A stretch of DNA of 64,000 bases, taken from positions 1 through 64,000 of the forward strand of contig CATNCF010000008.1 of assembly GCA_950097145.1 (NCBI GenBank). Direction: 5' to 3'. The stretch is from an uncultured Lachnospiraceae bacterium. Lineage in GTDB: Bacteria > Bacillota > Clostridia > Lachnospirales > Lachnospiraceae. Each line of letters starts with the position of its first letter. Position 1 is the stretch's first letter. Made by a program: the position numbers and the translations under genes. The notes below the pieces were generated by a model. It saw only the letters and a list, made by a program, of their open reading frames with translations. It was not told the origin of the DNA and ran no database searches. This document shows positions 16,918 to 24,672 of the stretch, in pieces.

Positions 16918-18444
16918 ATGAAAGTAAAAACAAAATATTTTTATGCAGGTATGAGTTCAAAAGGCAGTATGACACTTTTTCTTGCCTTAATACTTACGCT
17001 GGTCTTTTCCTTTTTCTTCTCTCTGTTAGAAGCGGCGAGAGTGCAGGGACTTTCCAAAATTGCAAAACGCAGTACGCTTCTGCAGTTGGAATCGGCTTTG
17101 GGGGAATATCAGGCGGATCTATGGGAAAATTATAATCTCCTTTTTTTGGATGCAGGAAATTCGGCTGGGGAACTAGATCTGGTCATGTTAGAGGGCAGGA
17201 GAATGGAGGAAGAGGAACTTCGGAAAAAAAGCGCGGGGTTTTATCAACTGGCATTGCAGAGTCTGGAAATTACCTCCTATTCTCTTGCTACAGATCATAA
17301 TGGCGCGGCTTTTGAAAAACAGGCTTGCAAAGCCATCAAAAAACAGCTTGCAGCCGGGACGGCAGAAACCGTGAAACAGAAATTGAAAATGGGAGAAGAA
17401 ATGGCTCAAAAGAGTCAAAGCATGGAAAAACAATGGGAGTCGGCGAAAGATGCCATGGCAGAGGCAGAGAATTGGGAAGATATGGAAGCAGATAAAGGAA
17501 AGGGGGGCGATGGGGCTTTTGTCCCGCAGAATCCTTCTGTGCCAGAAGAAGATTTACCGCCAAACCCGGTAGATTCCGTGGATTTGTTGAAAAAATCAGC
17601 AATTCTTGCAATAGTTGTGGAAAATCCCAATGAGGTTTCATCAAAAACGATATCATTGCAGGATACACTGAAGCGAAGAAAAAAGGAAGAAGGAAACCTA
17701 CAACAGCCGGAACACGGGACTCTGGATAAACTCTGGTTTCTGCAGTATCTAAATGGTTATTTTGGCTGTAAGACAAGAAAAGGCAAAAAGAATATCTCAC
17801 ATGCATTGGATTATGAACTGGAATATTGTGTGGCTGGAACCTCTTCTGATTGTGAAAATCTTGAGAAAACTGTGAAAGAACTTCTGCTAATACGGGAAGC
17901 AGGTAATTTTACAACAATTATGCAGGATGGGAAGAAACAGGCTCTTGCTACGGAACTTGCAGCAGCGGCGGTGGGATTTACAGGCATGGCGCCCCTGATC
18001 TATGCGGTGAAGGTAGGAATTTTGCTGGCATGGAGCTATTTAGAAAGTATTCTTGATGTACGGTGTCTTCTGGCAGGGGGGAAAGTTCCGCTGGTGAAAT
18101 CGGCGGCAGAATGGAAGAGTGATGTGTCTTTGGGAGAGGAAATTTTACAAGACAAAAAGGAACAGTCAGAAAGCCAGGAAAAAGGTTTGGATTACCAGGA
18201 ATATCTGCAGTTTCTTCTGCTTCTGGTAAAAGAAGAGACTTTGGTTTGGCGGGCCATGGACATTATTGAGCAAAATATAAAGCTTAAGGAATCTGCATTT
18301 CGGATGGATCATCAGCTTCACGGAATGGAGATAGAAGGACTTTACACAGCATCCCCGCTCTTTTTAGGATTTATTACGGCGGTGAAGATAAAAGGCGGGA
18401 CGTATCAGTTTAGAGAAAGCGGCATGGAATTTTATTTAGAATAA
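16918..18444 (+). CDS. DUF5702-type Tad-locus membrane protein
   Basis: 508 residues. After a short basic start, KGSMTLFLALILTLVFSFFFSLLEAAR (key: KGSMT..LAL...V.....S.LEAAR) forms a TadE/pilin-like N-terminal helix. ENYNLLFLDAG follows. The remainder is a long, mainly helical extracytoplasmic region with a Gly/Pro-rich break near 195-225. The layout matches DUF5702 proteins of Lachnospiraceae Tad loci. Its role is probably a minor or tip pseudopilin. The ATG at 16918 is chosen for acggagga seven bases upstream. Confidence 0.7.
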   Translation: MKVKTKYFYAGMSSKGSMTLFLALILTLVFSFFFSLLEAARVQGLSKIAKRSTLLQLESALGEYQADLWENYNLLFLDAGNSAGELDLVMLEGRRMEEEELRKKSAGFYQLALQSLEITSYSLATDHNGAAFEKQACKAIKKQLAAGTAETVKQKLKMGEEMAQKSQSMEKQWESAKDAMAEAENWEDMEADKGKGGDGAFVPQNPSVPEEDLPPNPVDSVDLLKKSAILAIVVENPNEVSSKTISLQDTLKRRKKEEGNLQQPEHGTLDKLWFLQYLNGYFGCKTRKGKKNISHALDYELEYCVAGTSSDCENLEKTVKELLLIREAGNFTTIMQDGKKQALATELAAAAVGFTGMAPLIYAVKVGILLAWSYLESILDVRCLLAGGKVPLVKSAAEWKSDVSLGEEILQDKKEQSESQEKGLDYQEYLQFLLLLVKEETLVWRAMDIIEQNIKLKESAFRMDHQLHGMEIEGLYTASPLFLGFITAVKIKGGTYQFRESGMEFYLE

Positions 18445-18495
18445 AAATTGCGCAGCGCATGGACAGTTTGTGCGGAAAAAGGAGGGTATAAAAAA

Positions 18496-19329
18496 GTGCC
18501 TCATATCATAAGAAAGGAAAAGAAAAAAATCTCTCTCAGGCAGTATAATTTAAAAGGAAAAGTTCAGGGGGAAATTTCCCCTGTGGAGGCACTTTTTTAT
18601 GCCCTCCCTAGAGGCAGCTTTACCTTGGAAGCTGCTCTGGTACTTCCGTTCGTCCTGTTTGCCGCGGCTGCGCTGTGTTCTCTGTTTCTCATGATGCAGG
18701 CGCAATATACGGTTGGAAATTCTTTGGACCGGGCAGTTGCGGAGGCGTCACTGCTGGGGACGATATCTGAAAAAAAAGCGGAAAATTTGACAAAAGCATC
18801 GTTTTATAAAGAAATGGTGAAGCAAAAGCGTTATCTGTCATTGATTCAGGGAGGTGCAGGGGGATTTACCTGGAAGGGGACAGCCGATGGCGCAAACATT
18901 AATCTTATGGTTACGTACCGTCTGAAATTTCCCATTGCGTTTTGGAACACGCAGACAATGAAAGTTTCAGACAGCCGAAGGATACACCGCTGGACAGGAA
19001 ATCAGCACGATGGGAAAGACAGCGGTAAGGACGAGTGGGTATTTGTAACGCCCAACCAAAGTGTATACCACAAAAGCCGCAATTGTTCCCATCTCAAATT
19101 GTCGGTAAAATCATGCAGCGCTTCTATAGTGGGAACTGCGGCATGTTCTTATGAGCCCTGCGGGCATTGTACACGGGGACAGAAAAAAGGAACTGTTGTC
19201 TATGTAACGGAGGAAGGAGACTGTTATCATTATCGGATTAATTGCAGCGGACTGAAACGGACCATTTTTATGGTAAAGAAAAAAGAAGCTGGAGGAAAAA
19301 GAGCTTGTTCCAGGTGTGGCGGACGCTGA
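18496..19329 (+). CDS. TadE-like pseudopilin with duplicated Cys motif
   Basis: About 277 residues. RGSFTLEAALVLPFVLFAAAAL (about 40-60) is a typical TadE/TadF pseudopilin helix. The C-terminal 100 residues contain two copies of a motif: VYHKSRNCSHLK ... AACSYEPCGHC and CYHYRINCSGLK ... RACSRCGG. Each has His, a lone Cys, and a Cys-x-x-Cys type pair, suggesting metal binding or disulphide links. Start set at GTG 18496, with aaggaggg upstream; an upstream TTG at 18448 has no ribosome site. Confidence 0.75.
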   Translation: MPHIIRKEKKKISLRQYNLKGKVQGEISPVEALFYALPRGSFTLEAALVLPFVLFAAAALCSLFLMMQAQYTVGNSLDRAVAEASLLGTISEKKAENLTKASFYKEMVKQKRYLSLIQGGAGGFTWKGTADGANINLMVTYRLKFPIAFWNTQTMKVSDSRRIHRWTGNQHDGKDSGKDEWVFVTPNQSVYHKSRNCSHLKLSVKSCSASIVGTAACSYEPCGHCTRGQKKGTVVYVTEEGDCYHYRINCSGLKRTIFMVKKKEAGGKRACSRCGGR

Positions 19330-19391
19330 TGGTTTGAGGTAAAAGCCGCACAGGGTTTTGGCAGATATGATTATATAAATAGGAGAAAAGA

Positions 19392-19817
19392 ATGCATAAA
19401 TTTTTGGTATTAGGACTTTTAGGCTTATGCAGCCTGGAGGATATAAAACGGAAAGAGTTAACAATTGTTTATATACTGATGTTTGGGATTGGAGGAATCA
19501 TTCTTCATTTATTTGCTCCGGTTTGTTCCATTTACAGTGTCCTATGGGGGATGGTAATTGGAATCGGACTGATACTTGTGAGCCTTGTTACCAGGGGAAG
19601 CGTGGGAATGGGGGACGGGATTCTTCTTATGGTGACAGGCGTGTATTTGGGAGGATATGGGAATCTTGAGTTGTTTATGAAAGGGCTTTTTTTTGCAGCA
19701 GTGTGGTCCCTGGGGCTTTTGGTATTAAAGAAAAAAAGGGGAAAAGAAGAGATCGCGTTTGTGCCATTTCTATTGATTTCCTACCTATCTATATTGATCC
19801 GGGGAGGATGGCGATGA
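19392..19817 (+). CDS. Second prepilin peptidase (A24 family)
   Basis: 141 residues with four or so membrane segments. The first catalytic Asp lies in LCSLEDIKRKEL (about residue 17) and the second in GSVGMGDGILLMVTG (the GxGD motif, about residue 75). It is shorter than the tadV product at the head of the operon. Two peptidases in one locus suggest separate substrates, for example Flp1 versus the TadE-like proteins. Ribosome site aggaga upstream; its stop overlaps the next start. Confidence 0.85.
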   Translation: MHKFLVLGLLGLCSLEDIKRKELTIVYILMFGIGGIILHLFAPVCSIYSVLWGMVIGIGLILVSLVTRGSVGMGDGILLMVTGVYLGGYGNLELFMKGLFFAAVWSLGLLVLKKKRGKEEIAFVPFLLISYLSILIRGGWR

Positions 19818-20044
19818 AAAGAAAAGGACATACAAGGTTCGGCGGTAAAAAAATGCAAGGGAGTCTTACTGTGGAGGCCGCACTTATAGTTCCTGTTGTA
19901 TTATTCAGCTTATTCTGGATGATAGAACGTGGGATTATTTTGTATAAAGACACTGTGAAACAAATAAATCAACAGGAAATGTGGGAAGAATTCCATCCGG
20001 CACAAGAATTCCGGAAATTAGAGCTGCTGGAACAATTATTTTAG
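19814..20044 (+). CDS. Small TadE/TadF-like pseudopilin
   Basis: 76 residues. A basic N-terminus (MKRKGHTRFGGKK) precedes GSLTVEAALIVPVVLFSLFW, the TadE-type helix with Glu five residues after Ser. The remaining 40 residues form a short charged tail. The ATG at 19814 overlaps the preceding stop (atga), and ggggagg lies 6 bases upstream. Upstream in-frame codons have no ribosome site. Likely a minor pilin. Confidence 0.75.
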   Translation: MKRKGHTRFGGKKMQGSLTVEAALIVPVVLFSLFWMIERGIILYKDTVKQINQQEMWEEFHPAQEFRKLELLEQLF

Positions 20045-20080
20045 AGCGTATTTAGGTTTTTCCAGAAGGGAGTGCAGAAC

Positions 20081-21319
20081 ATGAAGGTAAGTTATCGAAA
20101 AAATCTAAATAAAAGTTATATGTGTATAGAGACGGAGGATGTGCCTGTAGAAACTTATGAATTGAAAATGCTGGCAGGCTGCAGGATTCCAGAGCTGATG
20201 AAAGTCTGGAGTTCAACAGCAAATGAATACAGCAGATATTTTTATGATATCAGCGGGAAGCAGCAGATATCAGATTATCTTTCCGGGCAGAAGCTTGGAT
20301 GCAGTCTTCTGCAAAAGCTGTTGTTTGCCGTACAAAAAGTGTGTGCAAATCTGCCAGAGTACCTGCTTCGAGAGAGTGGTATCTGCTTGGAACTGGAGTT
20401 TATTTATATTAATCTGGAGGATGGGGGGATTCAGTTTACATATCTTCCCTTTTATGAAAAAAGTCTTCCAGAGGCATTTCGGGGCTGTATGGAACAGCTT
20501 TTAAGGAAAATTGACCATCAGGATCATCAGGCAGTGGAACTGGGGTATCAAATATATCAGCTCTGTGTCAGGGATAATGCAGATATTAGAAATTTATTAG
20601 CGCAGGCGTTAAGTAAAGAGAAAGCTGTGATTGAGGAAGAGGAAATCATCTGGGGGTGGAAGCAGAAAGACAAAATGGAAGACAGCAGTGCGGAGGAAGA
20701 AAGGGAGACACAAACGCCATGTCCGAAACCAGCCCAAGGACATAAGAAGCAAAAAAATGAAAAAAAGGATAATCTGAAAGATTTGTCGGCGTTTTGGGAA
20801 AAATATTTTCCAACGCTGGCAGAAAAACTTGTCCAATGTTCCGAAATTTGGAAGAAGGCGGTACAGGCATCCGGAAAAGGGAAAAGGGTTGGCCTGAAAA
20901 ATATAAAATGGTTTCACAAGAAAGAGAAACTTTTGAAGATCAAACAGCCTCTTCCAGATACAACTTTGGCAGAACCAGAGCAGGTGGTAAATCCCACAGA
21001 AATTCTGACGGCGGGGGAAGAGGGACCTGTTGGAAAACTGGAATACCGTGGCGTCCATCAATGTGAAGATATTTATATAGAAGGTGAAAGCTTTTTGCTC
21101 GGAAAGAATGGCGCCCAGGTGGACGGGGTGATTCCTGCGGATGGGGTCAGCCGGCTCCATGCAAGGATTATCAGGCAGGAAAAGCGGTATTATATTGAGG
21201 ATTTGAATTCTACTAATGGGACGTATCTCAATGATGCAGCATTGGAATATCATCAGCCTAAGGAATTAAACAGGGATGATCGGATTCGTTTTGGTGCGGA
21301 GGAATATGTGTTTTTCTGA
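20081..21319 (+). CDS. DUF6382-like protein with C-terminal FHA domain
   Basis: 412 residues, cytoplasmic. The N-terminal ~180 residues (YELKMLAGCRIPELM, GICLELEFIYINLEDGGI, FTYLPFY) match the region that I associate with DUF6382. A charged linker (185-320) follows. The FHA domain occupies the last ~90 residues: FLLGKNGAQ, DGVSRLHARI, LNSTNGTYLND. The usual GR of FHA domains is GK here. It shares its architecture with the protein encoded at 23445-24434 at the head of the type VII locus. Ribosome site aaggga is 8 bases before the ATG; a GTG three codons earlier is less likely. Confidence 0.75.
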   Translation: MKVSYRKNLNKSYMCIETEDVPVETYELKMLAGCRIPELMKVWSSTANEYSRYFYDISGKQQISDYLSGQKLGCSLLQKLLFAVQKVCANLPEYLLRESGICLELEFIYINLEDGGIQFTYLPFYEKSLPEAFRGCMEQLLRKIDHQDHQAVELGYQIYQLCVRDNADIRNLLAQALSKEKAVIEEEEIIWGWKQKDKMEDSSAEEERETQTPCPKPAQGHKKQKNEKKDNLKDLSAFWEKYFPTLAEKLVQCSEIWKKAVQASGKGKRVGLKNIKWFHKKEKLLKIKQPLPDTTLAEPEQVVNPTEILTAGEEGPVGKLEYRGVHQCEDIYIEGESFLLGKNGAQVDGVIPADGVSRLHARIIRQEKRYYIEDLNSTNGTYLNDAALEYHQPKELNRDDRIRFGAEEYVFF

Positions 21320-21754
21320 TGAAAGAGATGATTTACAATCGTATGTAAATGAAACCGCAGCATATGATGATGGGATGGAGTATCACCAAGAGCAGGAACC
21401 TTATAAATATTATTTGCATCCAGCAGGCGCAGCTGCCCGGAAGGATTTCCTTACAGAAACGTACAGATAGAAATGGGCTATTTACTGCAGTCACCAGGTC
21501 AAAGGGCTGGGTAAGAGTTTTGGGATGTGGGGAAGACATGGAAATCTTGTATCACGAGTTTGAAGAAATTAGGAATCATGATTTTAAACTTTATTTTGCC
21601 TAATATCCAGATAAGGAAAAGCAAAAAGAAATCTATCAGAAAAAGAAATATAGAACCTTTGAGCTTTGTATTAATTTTTTAGATGGTAAGGTATTTGACT
21701 TTATCGGAAAAAGTTTATATACTATGGATATTGAATGATTTGGAGGCTTTTGGA
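21320..21754. other. Gene-free stretch, possible decayed coding sequence
   Basis: 435 bases without a supported gene. Short overlapping frames in two phases (21276-21470, 21349-21603) carry protein-like segments (RISLQKRTDRNG, LYHEFEEIRNHDF) but no ribosome site or family match. They look like one frame broken by a shift and stop codons. I cannot name an ancestor. Confidence 0.35.
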
Positions 21755-22747
21755 ATGAAAGTAAACATTTATTATGGAGGGCGGGGACTTTTGGATGACC
21801 CTACCCTGTATGTGGTCAATAAGATGCAGGAGGTTCTGACGGAACTGAGGGTTGAAGTGGATCGTTATAATATTTATGAACATAAGAGCAGTATCACTAC
21901 GCTTCCACAGACAATTAAAGACGCGGATGGTATTATTCTTGCAACTACTGTGGAATGGCTTGGAATCGGCGGATATATGCAGCAGTTTTTGGACGCCTGC
22001 TGGCTTTATGGAGACAAAGAGAAGATTGCCACTACTTATATGCAGTCTATCGTGATGTCTACGACTTACGGTGAGCGTGAGGGCGAGATAGCGCTTGCCA
22101 ATGCCTGGGAAATTTTGGGAGGTCTTCCCTGCAGCGGGCTTTGCGGATATGTGGAAGATTTGGTATCTTTTGAAATGAATCATGACTATACGGTGATTAT
22201 TGAAAAAAAAGCGGAAAATCTCTACCGGACGATTTCGCAGAAACAGAAAAGCCTTCCCAGCAGTAATCAGGCGGTAAAACAGTCTGTACTGCGGACCCAG
22301 CAGCTAGAGCTTACTCCTCAGGAGAGCGAACAGTTGTCTAAATATGTGGCAGACGATCTTTATGTAAAGAAGCAGAAGCAGGATATTGAGGAATTGAGCA
22401 GTATGTTCAAGGATATGCTGGGGCAGAGCGAAGAAGATGAAGATATGGCGTATCTCATGGAGTTAGAAGCCCATTTTGTACCTCAGGGAGATTTCACGGC
22501 AAATTATTTGTTTATGATTGAGGGAAAAAAGAAGCCTTTATCCGTAGAGGTTCATAATGAAGAGATCCAGATTCATTATGGGCAGAATGAAAAAGTTGAT
22601 GTGTATACGAAACTGACCACTGGAGTGATGGATAATATTATCCAAGGAAGGATGACATTCCAGAGGGCATTTATGACAGGTGAGATGACTGCGAAGGGTA
22701 ATTTTAAGACATTGAAGATGTTGGATCAGATATTTATTTTTACTTAA
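21755..22747 (+). CDS. Flavodoxin-like oxidoreductase fused to SCP2-like domain
   Basis: 330 residues. Residues 1-165 are a flavodoxin/NADPH-dependent FMN reductase fold: KVNIYYGGRGLLDD, DGIILATTVEWLGIGGYMQQFLD, and VMSTTYGEREGE. A helical linker (170-235) leads to an SCP2 sterol-carrier-like domain (245-330), with GDFTANYLFMIEG, KLTTGVMDNIIQGRMTFQRAFMTGEM and GNFKTLKMLDQIF. It may handle a lipid-like or quinone substrate; the reaction is unknown. The start at 21755 fits ttggagg eight bases upstream. Confidence 0.8.
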   Translation: MKVNIYYGGRGLLDDPTLYVVNKMQEVLTELRVEVDRYNIYEHKSSITTLPQTIKDADGIILATTVEWLGIGGYMQQFLDACWLYGDKEKIATTYMQSIVMSTTYGEREGEIALANAWEILGGLPCSGLCGYVEDLVSFEMNHDYTVIIEKKAENLYRTISQKQKSLPSSNQAVKQSVLRTQQLELTPQESEQLSKYVADDLYVKKQKQDIEELSSMFKDMLGQSEEDEDMAYLMELEAHFVPQGDFTANYLFMIEGKKKPLSVEVHNEEIQIHYGQNEKVDVYTKLTTGVMDNIIQGRMTFQRAFMTGEMTAKGNFKTLKMLDQIFIFT

Positions 22748-22766
22748 GTAAAACAGGAGGAAAAGG

Positions 22767-23180
22767 ATGAGAGATTCAAATTGTATTTTTTGCAAGATTT
22801 CCGGAGGGGAGATTCCCTCAAAAACCATTTACGAAGATGAAGAGTTTCGTGTTATTCTGGATATTAGCCCAGCTTCTAAGGGACATGCCCTGATTATTCC
22901 TAAGGAACACTATGCAAATTTGTATGAGATGCCGGAGGATGCAGCGGGGCGCGTGATGATTCTGGCTAAAAAACTGGCAGGGCATATGACGGAACGATTG
23001 AAATGTGATGGTTTTAATATTGTACAGAATAACGGGGAGACTGCCGGGCAGACGGTATTTCATTTCCATATGCATCTGATTCCGAGATATGCCGGGGATG
23101 GCAATCAGGACAAGCTTTGCTGGAATCATTTGGAGCTGTCACAAGAGGAACTGGATGAGATTTGGCAGAAGCTGAAATAG
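22767..23180 (+). CDS. HIT family nucleotide hydrolase
   Basis: 137 residues. It starts with a CIFCKI motif, contains DISPASKGHALIIPKEHY, and has the active-site histidine triad HFHMHLIPR. These features place it with HinT/Hit-type purine nucleoside phosphoramidases. Ribosome site acaggaggaa precedes the ATG. It probably shares a transcript with the flavodoxin-SCP2 gene 19 bases upstream, closed by the terminator at 23195. Confidence 0.93.
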   Translation: MRDSNCIFCKISGGEIPSKTIYEDEEFRVILDISPASKGHALIIPKEHYANLYEMPEDAAGRVMILAKKLAGHMTERLKCDGFNIVQNNGETAGQTVFHFHMHLIPRYAGDGNQDKLCWNHLELSQEELDEIWQKLK

Positions 23181-23194
23181 TAAGGAAGACGGTC

Positions 23195-23231
23195 AGGGAA
23201 TCTGCTTTGTAAAAAGCAGATTCCCTTTCTT
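23195..23231 (+). terminator. Rho-independent terminator
   Basis: agggaatctgcttt (23195-23208) pairs perfectly with aaagcagattccct (23213-23226) round a 4-base loop, and a T-rich run follows. It separates the HIT gene from the type VII locus. Confidence 0.85.
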
Positions 23232-23315
23232 AAAAGATTTTGCAATGATGATGGAAGAAGTTTAGAGTGTAAATAACGATTGTATAAACGCAGAGAAAAC
23301 AGATAGAAAATAAAG

Positions 23316-23344
23316 TTGCATTTTAGTGTCCATTAATGTATAAT
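23316..23344 (+). promoter_or_regulatory. Sigma-A-type promoter of the type VII secretion locus
   Basis: TTGCAT (23316-23321), a 17-base spacer, TATAAT (23339-23344). It is about 100 bases before the first gene, directly after a terminator, so it is the likely main promoter of the locus. No equally good promoter was noticed between the genes downstream. Confidence 0.65.
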
Positions 23345-23444
23345 ATTCCCAAAATGTAGATTTTTTTGTCGTTTATGGGGGCGGGATGATTCGTTTTTGG
23401 AAAATGTCCAAATTGCTTTCAGGGACTGCCTGGAGGGCATAGCA

Positions 23445-24434
23445 ATGGGAAAGACCATGAAGTTTAAGGGAAAAGTGAAAAATGATTCTCTCTGGGTGAA
23501 GGTCAGGCTTTCCTCCTCAGATTTGATAGATGAAAGAGAACTGGTTTTTCTTTCCCAAAATAAAATTGTGGGATTTTTAAAGCTGGATGCGCAGAAAAAA
23601 GATACCCTTACCTATGTGGGAACTGCAGGGCTTCCATTGGCAGCTTATCTGGTGCAAAAGAAAATATCAAAATATGTATTTTTTCATATTATGGCCCAAA
23701 TAGTGGAAGCTGCCAGAATTATCATTGAAAAACAATTCTCTTTTGAACGTCTGGCGCTTGATTTGAATTATGTATATATCATTGAAAGCACCAAAGAATT
23801 GCAGTTTCTCTATCTGCCAGTCCAGTCAGATATAAAGTTTCTGGAAGTAAAGGAATTCATGGAAAAAGTTTTGCGTTCATTATCTCCAGCAGAAGACGCG
23901 GAGAACTATGTGGCAGATTTTATGGATTTCATGAAAACACAAAATGAGTTTGAGCTGGATGCGATAGATCAGTTTATTGCAGAGGGGGACGCAGATGTCG
24001 CAAAGCAGATTGCACGCCGCCGACCTGTATTTGGCAGCTCCTCCCTTCAAACAAAGAACCGTGATGTTCAGCAAGAGGGGACAGAACTGTTTGAAAAAGA
24101 GGGCACAATTCAGCTTCCATATTATGGGGCGGCAGTTTCGGAGTCTGCTAGTCTGATACATCTAAAGGATGGAGAGAAAATAGCAGTCAATAAAGAGTTT
24201 TTCAGTCTGGGTACCCAGCAGGGAAACGTGAATTACTGTATTGGCGGTAACTCTACTGTCAGTAGAAGTCATGCCCAGATTATTAAGAGAAATCAGATGT
24301 ATTTTGTAAAAGATTTAAATTCGACAAATCATACGTATGTGAATGGGGAATACGTTATGCCGGGGAAAGAAATTCAGATTTTTGACGGGGATGTTCTCAT
24401 GCTTTCAGATGAGGAATTTGAATTTCATGTATAG
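23445..24434 (+). CDS. DUF6382-like/FHA protein, possible EssB-like component
   Basis: 329 residues, no membrane segment. The N-terminal region (about 30-190) has LVFLSQNKIVGFLKLD, RLALDLNYVYIIESTKELQFLYLPV; the pattern 'L.L..NY.Y......L.FLYLP' recalls the N-terminal pseudokinase-like domain of EssB/YukC, but this link is my inference. The C-terminal FHA domain has FSLGTQQG, STVSRSHAQI, LNSTNHTYVNG; the Arg of the usual GR is Thr. Start placed at 23445 because ctggaggg is 7 bases upstream and the N-terminal length then matches the related protein at 20081. First gene of the type VII locus. Confidence 0.72.
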   Translation: MGKTMKFKGKVKNDSLWVKVRLSSSDLIDERELVFLSQNKIVGFLKLDAQKKDTLTYVGTAGLPLAAYLVQKKISKYVFFHIMAQIVEAARIIIEKQFSFERLALDLNYVYIIESTKELQFLYLPVQSDIKFLEVKEFMEKVLRSLSPAEDAENYVADFMDFMKTQNEFELDAIDQFIAEGDADVAKQIARRRPVFGSSSLQTKNRDVQQEGTELFEKEGTIQLPYYGAAVSESASLIHLKDGEKIAVNKEFFSLGTQQGNVNYCIGGNSTVSRSHAQIIKRNQMYFVKDLNSTNHTYVNGEYVMPGKEIQIFDGDVLMLSDEEFEFHV

Positions 24435-24466
24435 AAGGGTGTATAGAAAAAGGAGGGGAAGCGAAT

Positions 24467-24664
24467 ATGGAGCAGTTGATGCAGATTTTACTGTCAAAAC
24501 AGGCAATTCTCATGTATGAGATCATAATATTGTCGGTTTTGATTTTTTTTATTATATTTTTGTCGAAAAAGAAAAAGCAAAGAAAGCTTACGAATATATC
24601 ATTGCTTGAACAGCAGAAGAGAAAGTCACTGGAAGAAACTCTTGCGAATCAGAAACGGAGGTAA
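24467..24664 (+). CDS. Small single-pass membrane protein
   Basis: 65 residues. One hydrophobic helix (about 16-34: YEIIILSVLIFFIIFL) is followed by a very basic run (KKKKQRK) and a charged helical tail ending KRR, so the C-terminus is cytoplasmic. Excellent ribosome site (aggagggg) and position directly before essC. Its size and placement make it a candidate accessory membrane subunit, perhaps a counterpart of EssA, but no sequence match supports that. Confidence 0.65.
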   Translation: MEQLMQILLSKQAILMYEIIILSVLIFFIIFLSKKKKQRKLTNISLLEQQKRKSLEETLANQKRR

Positions 24665-24672
24665 AATACGGG

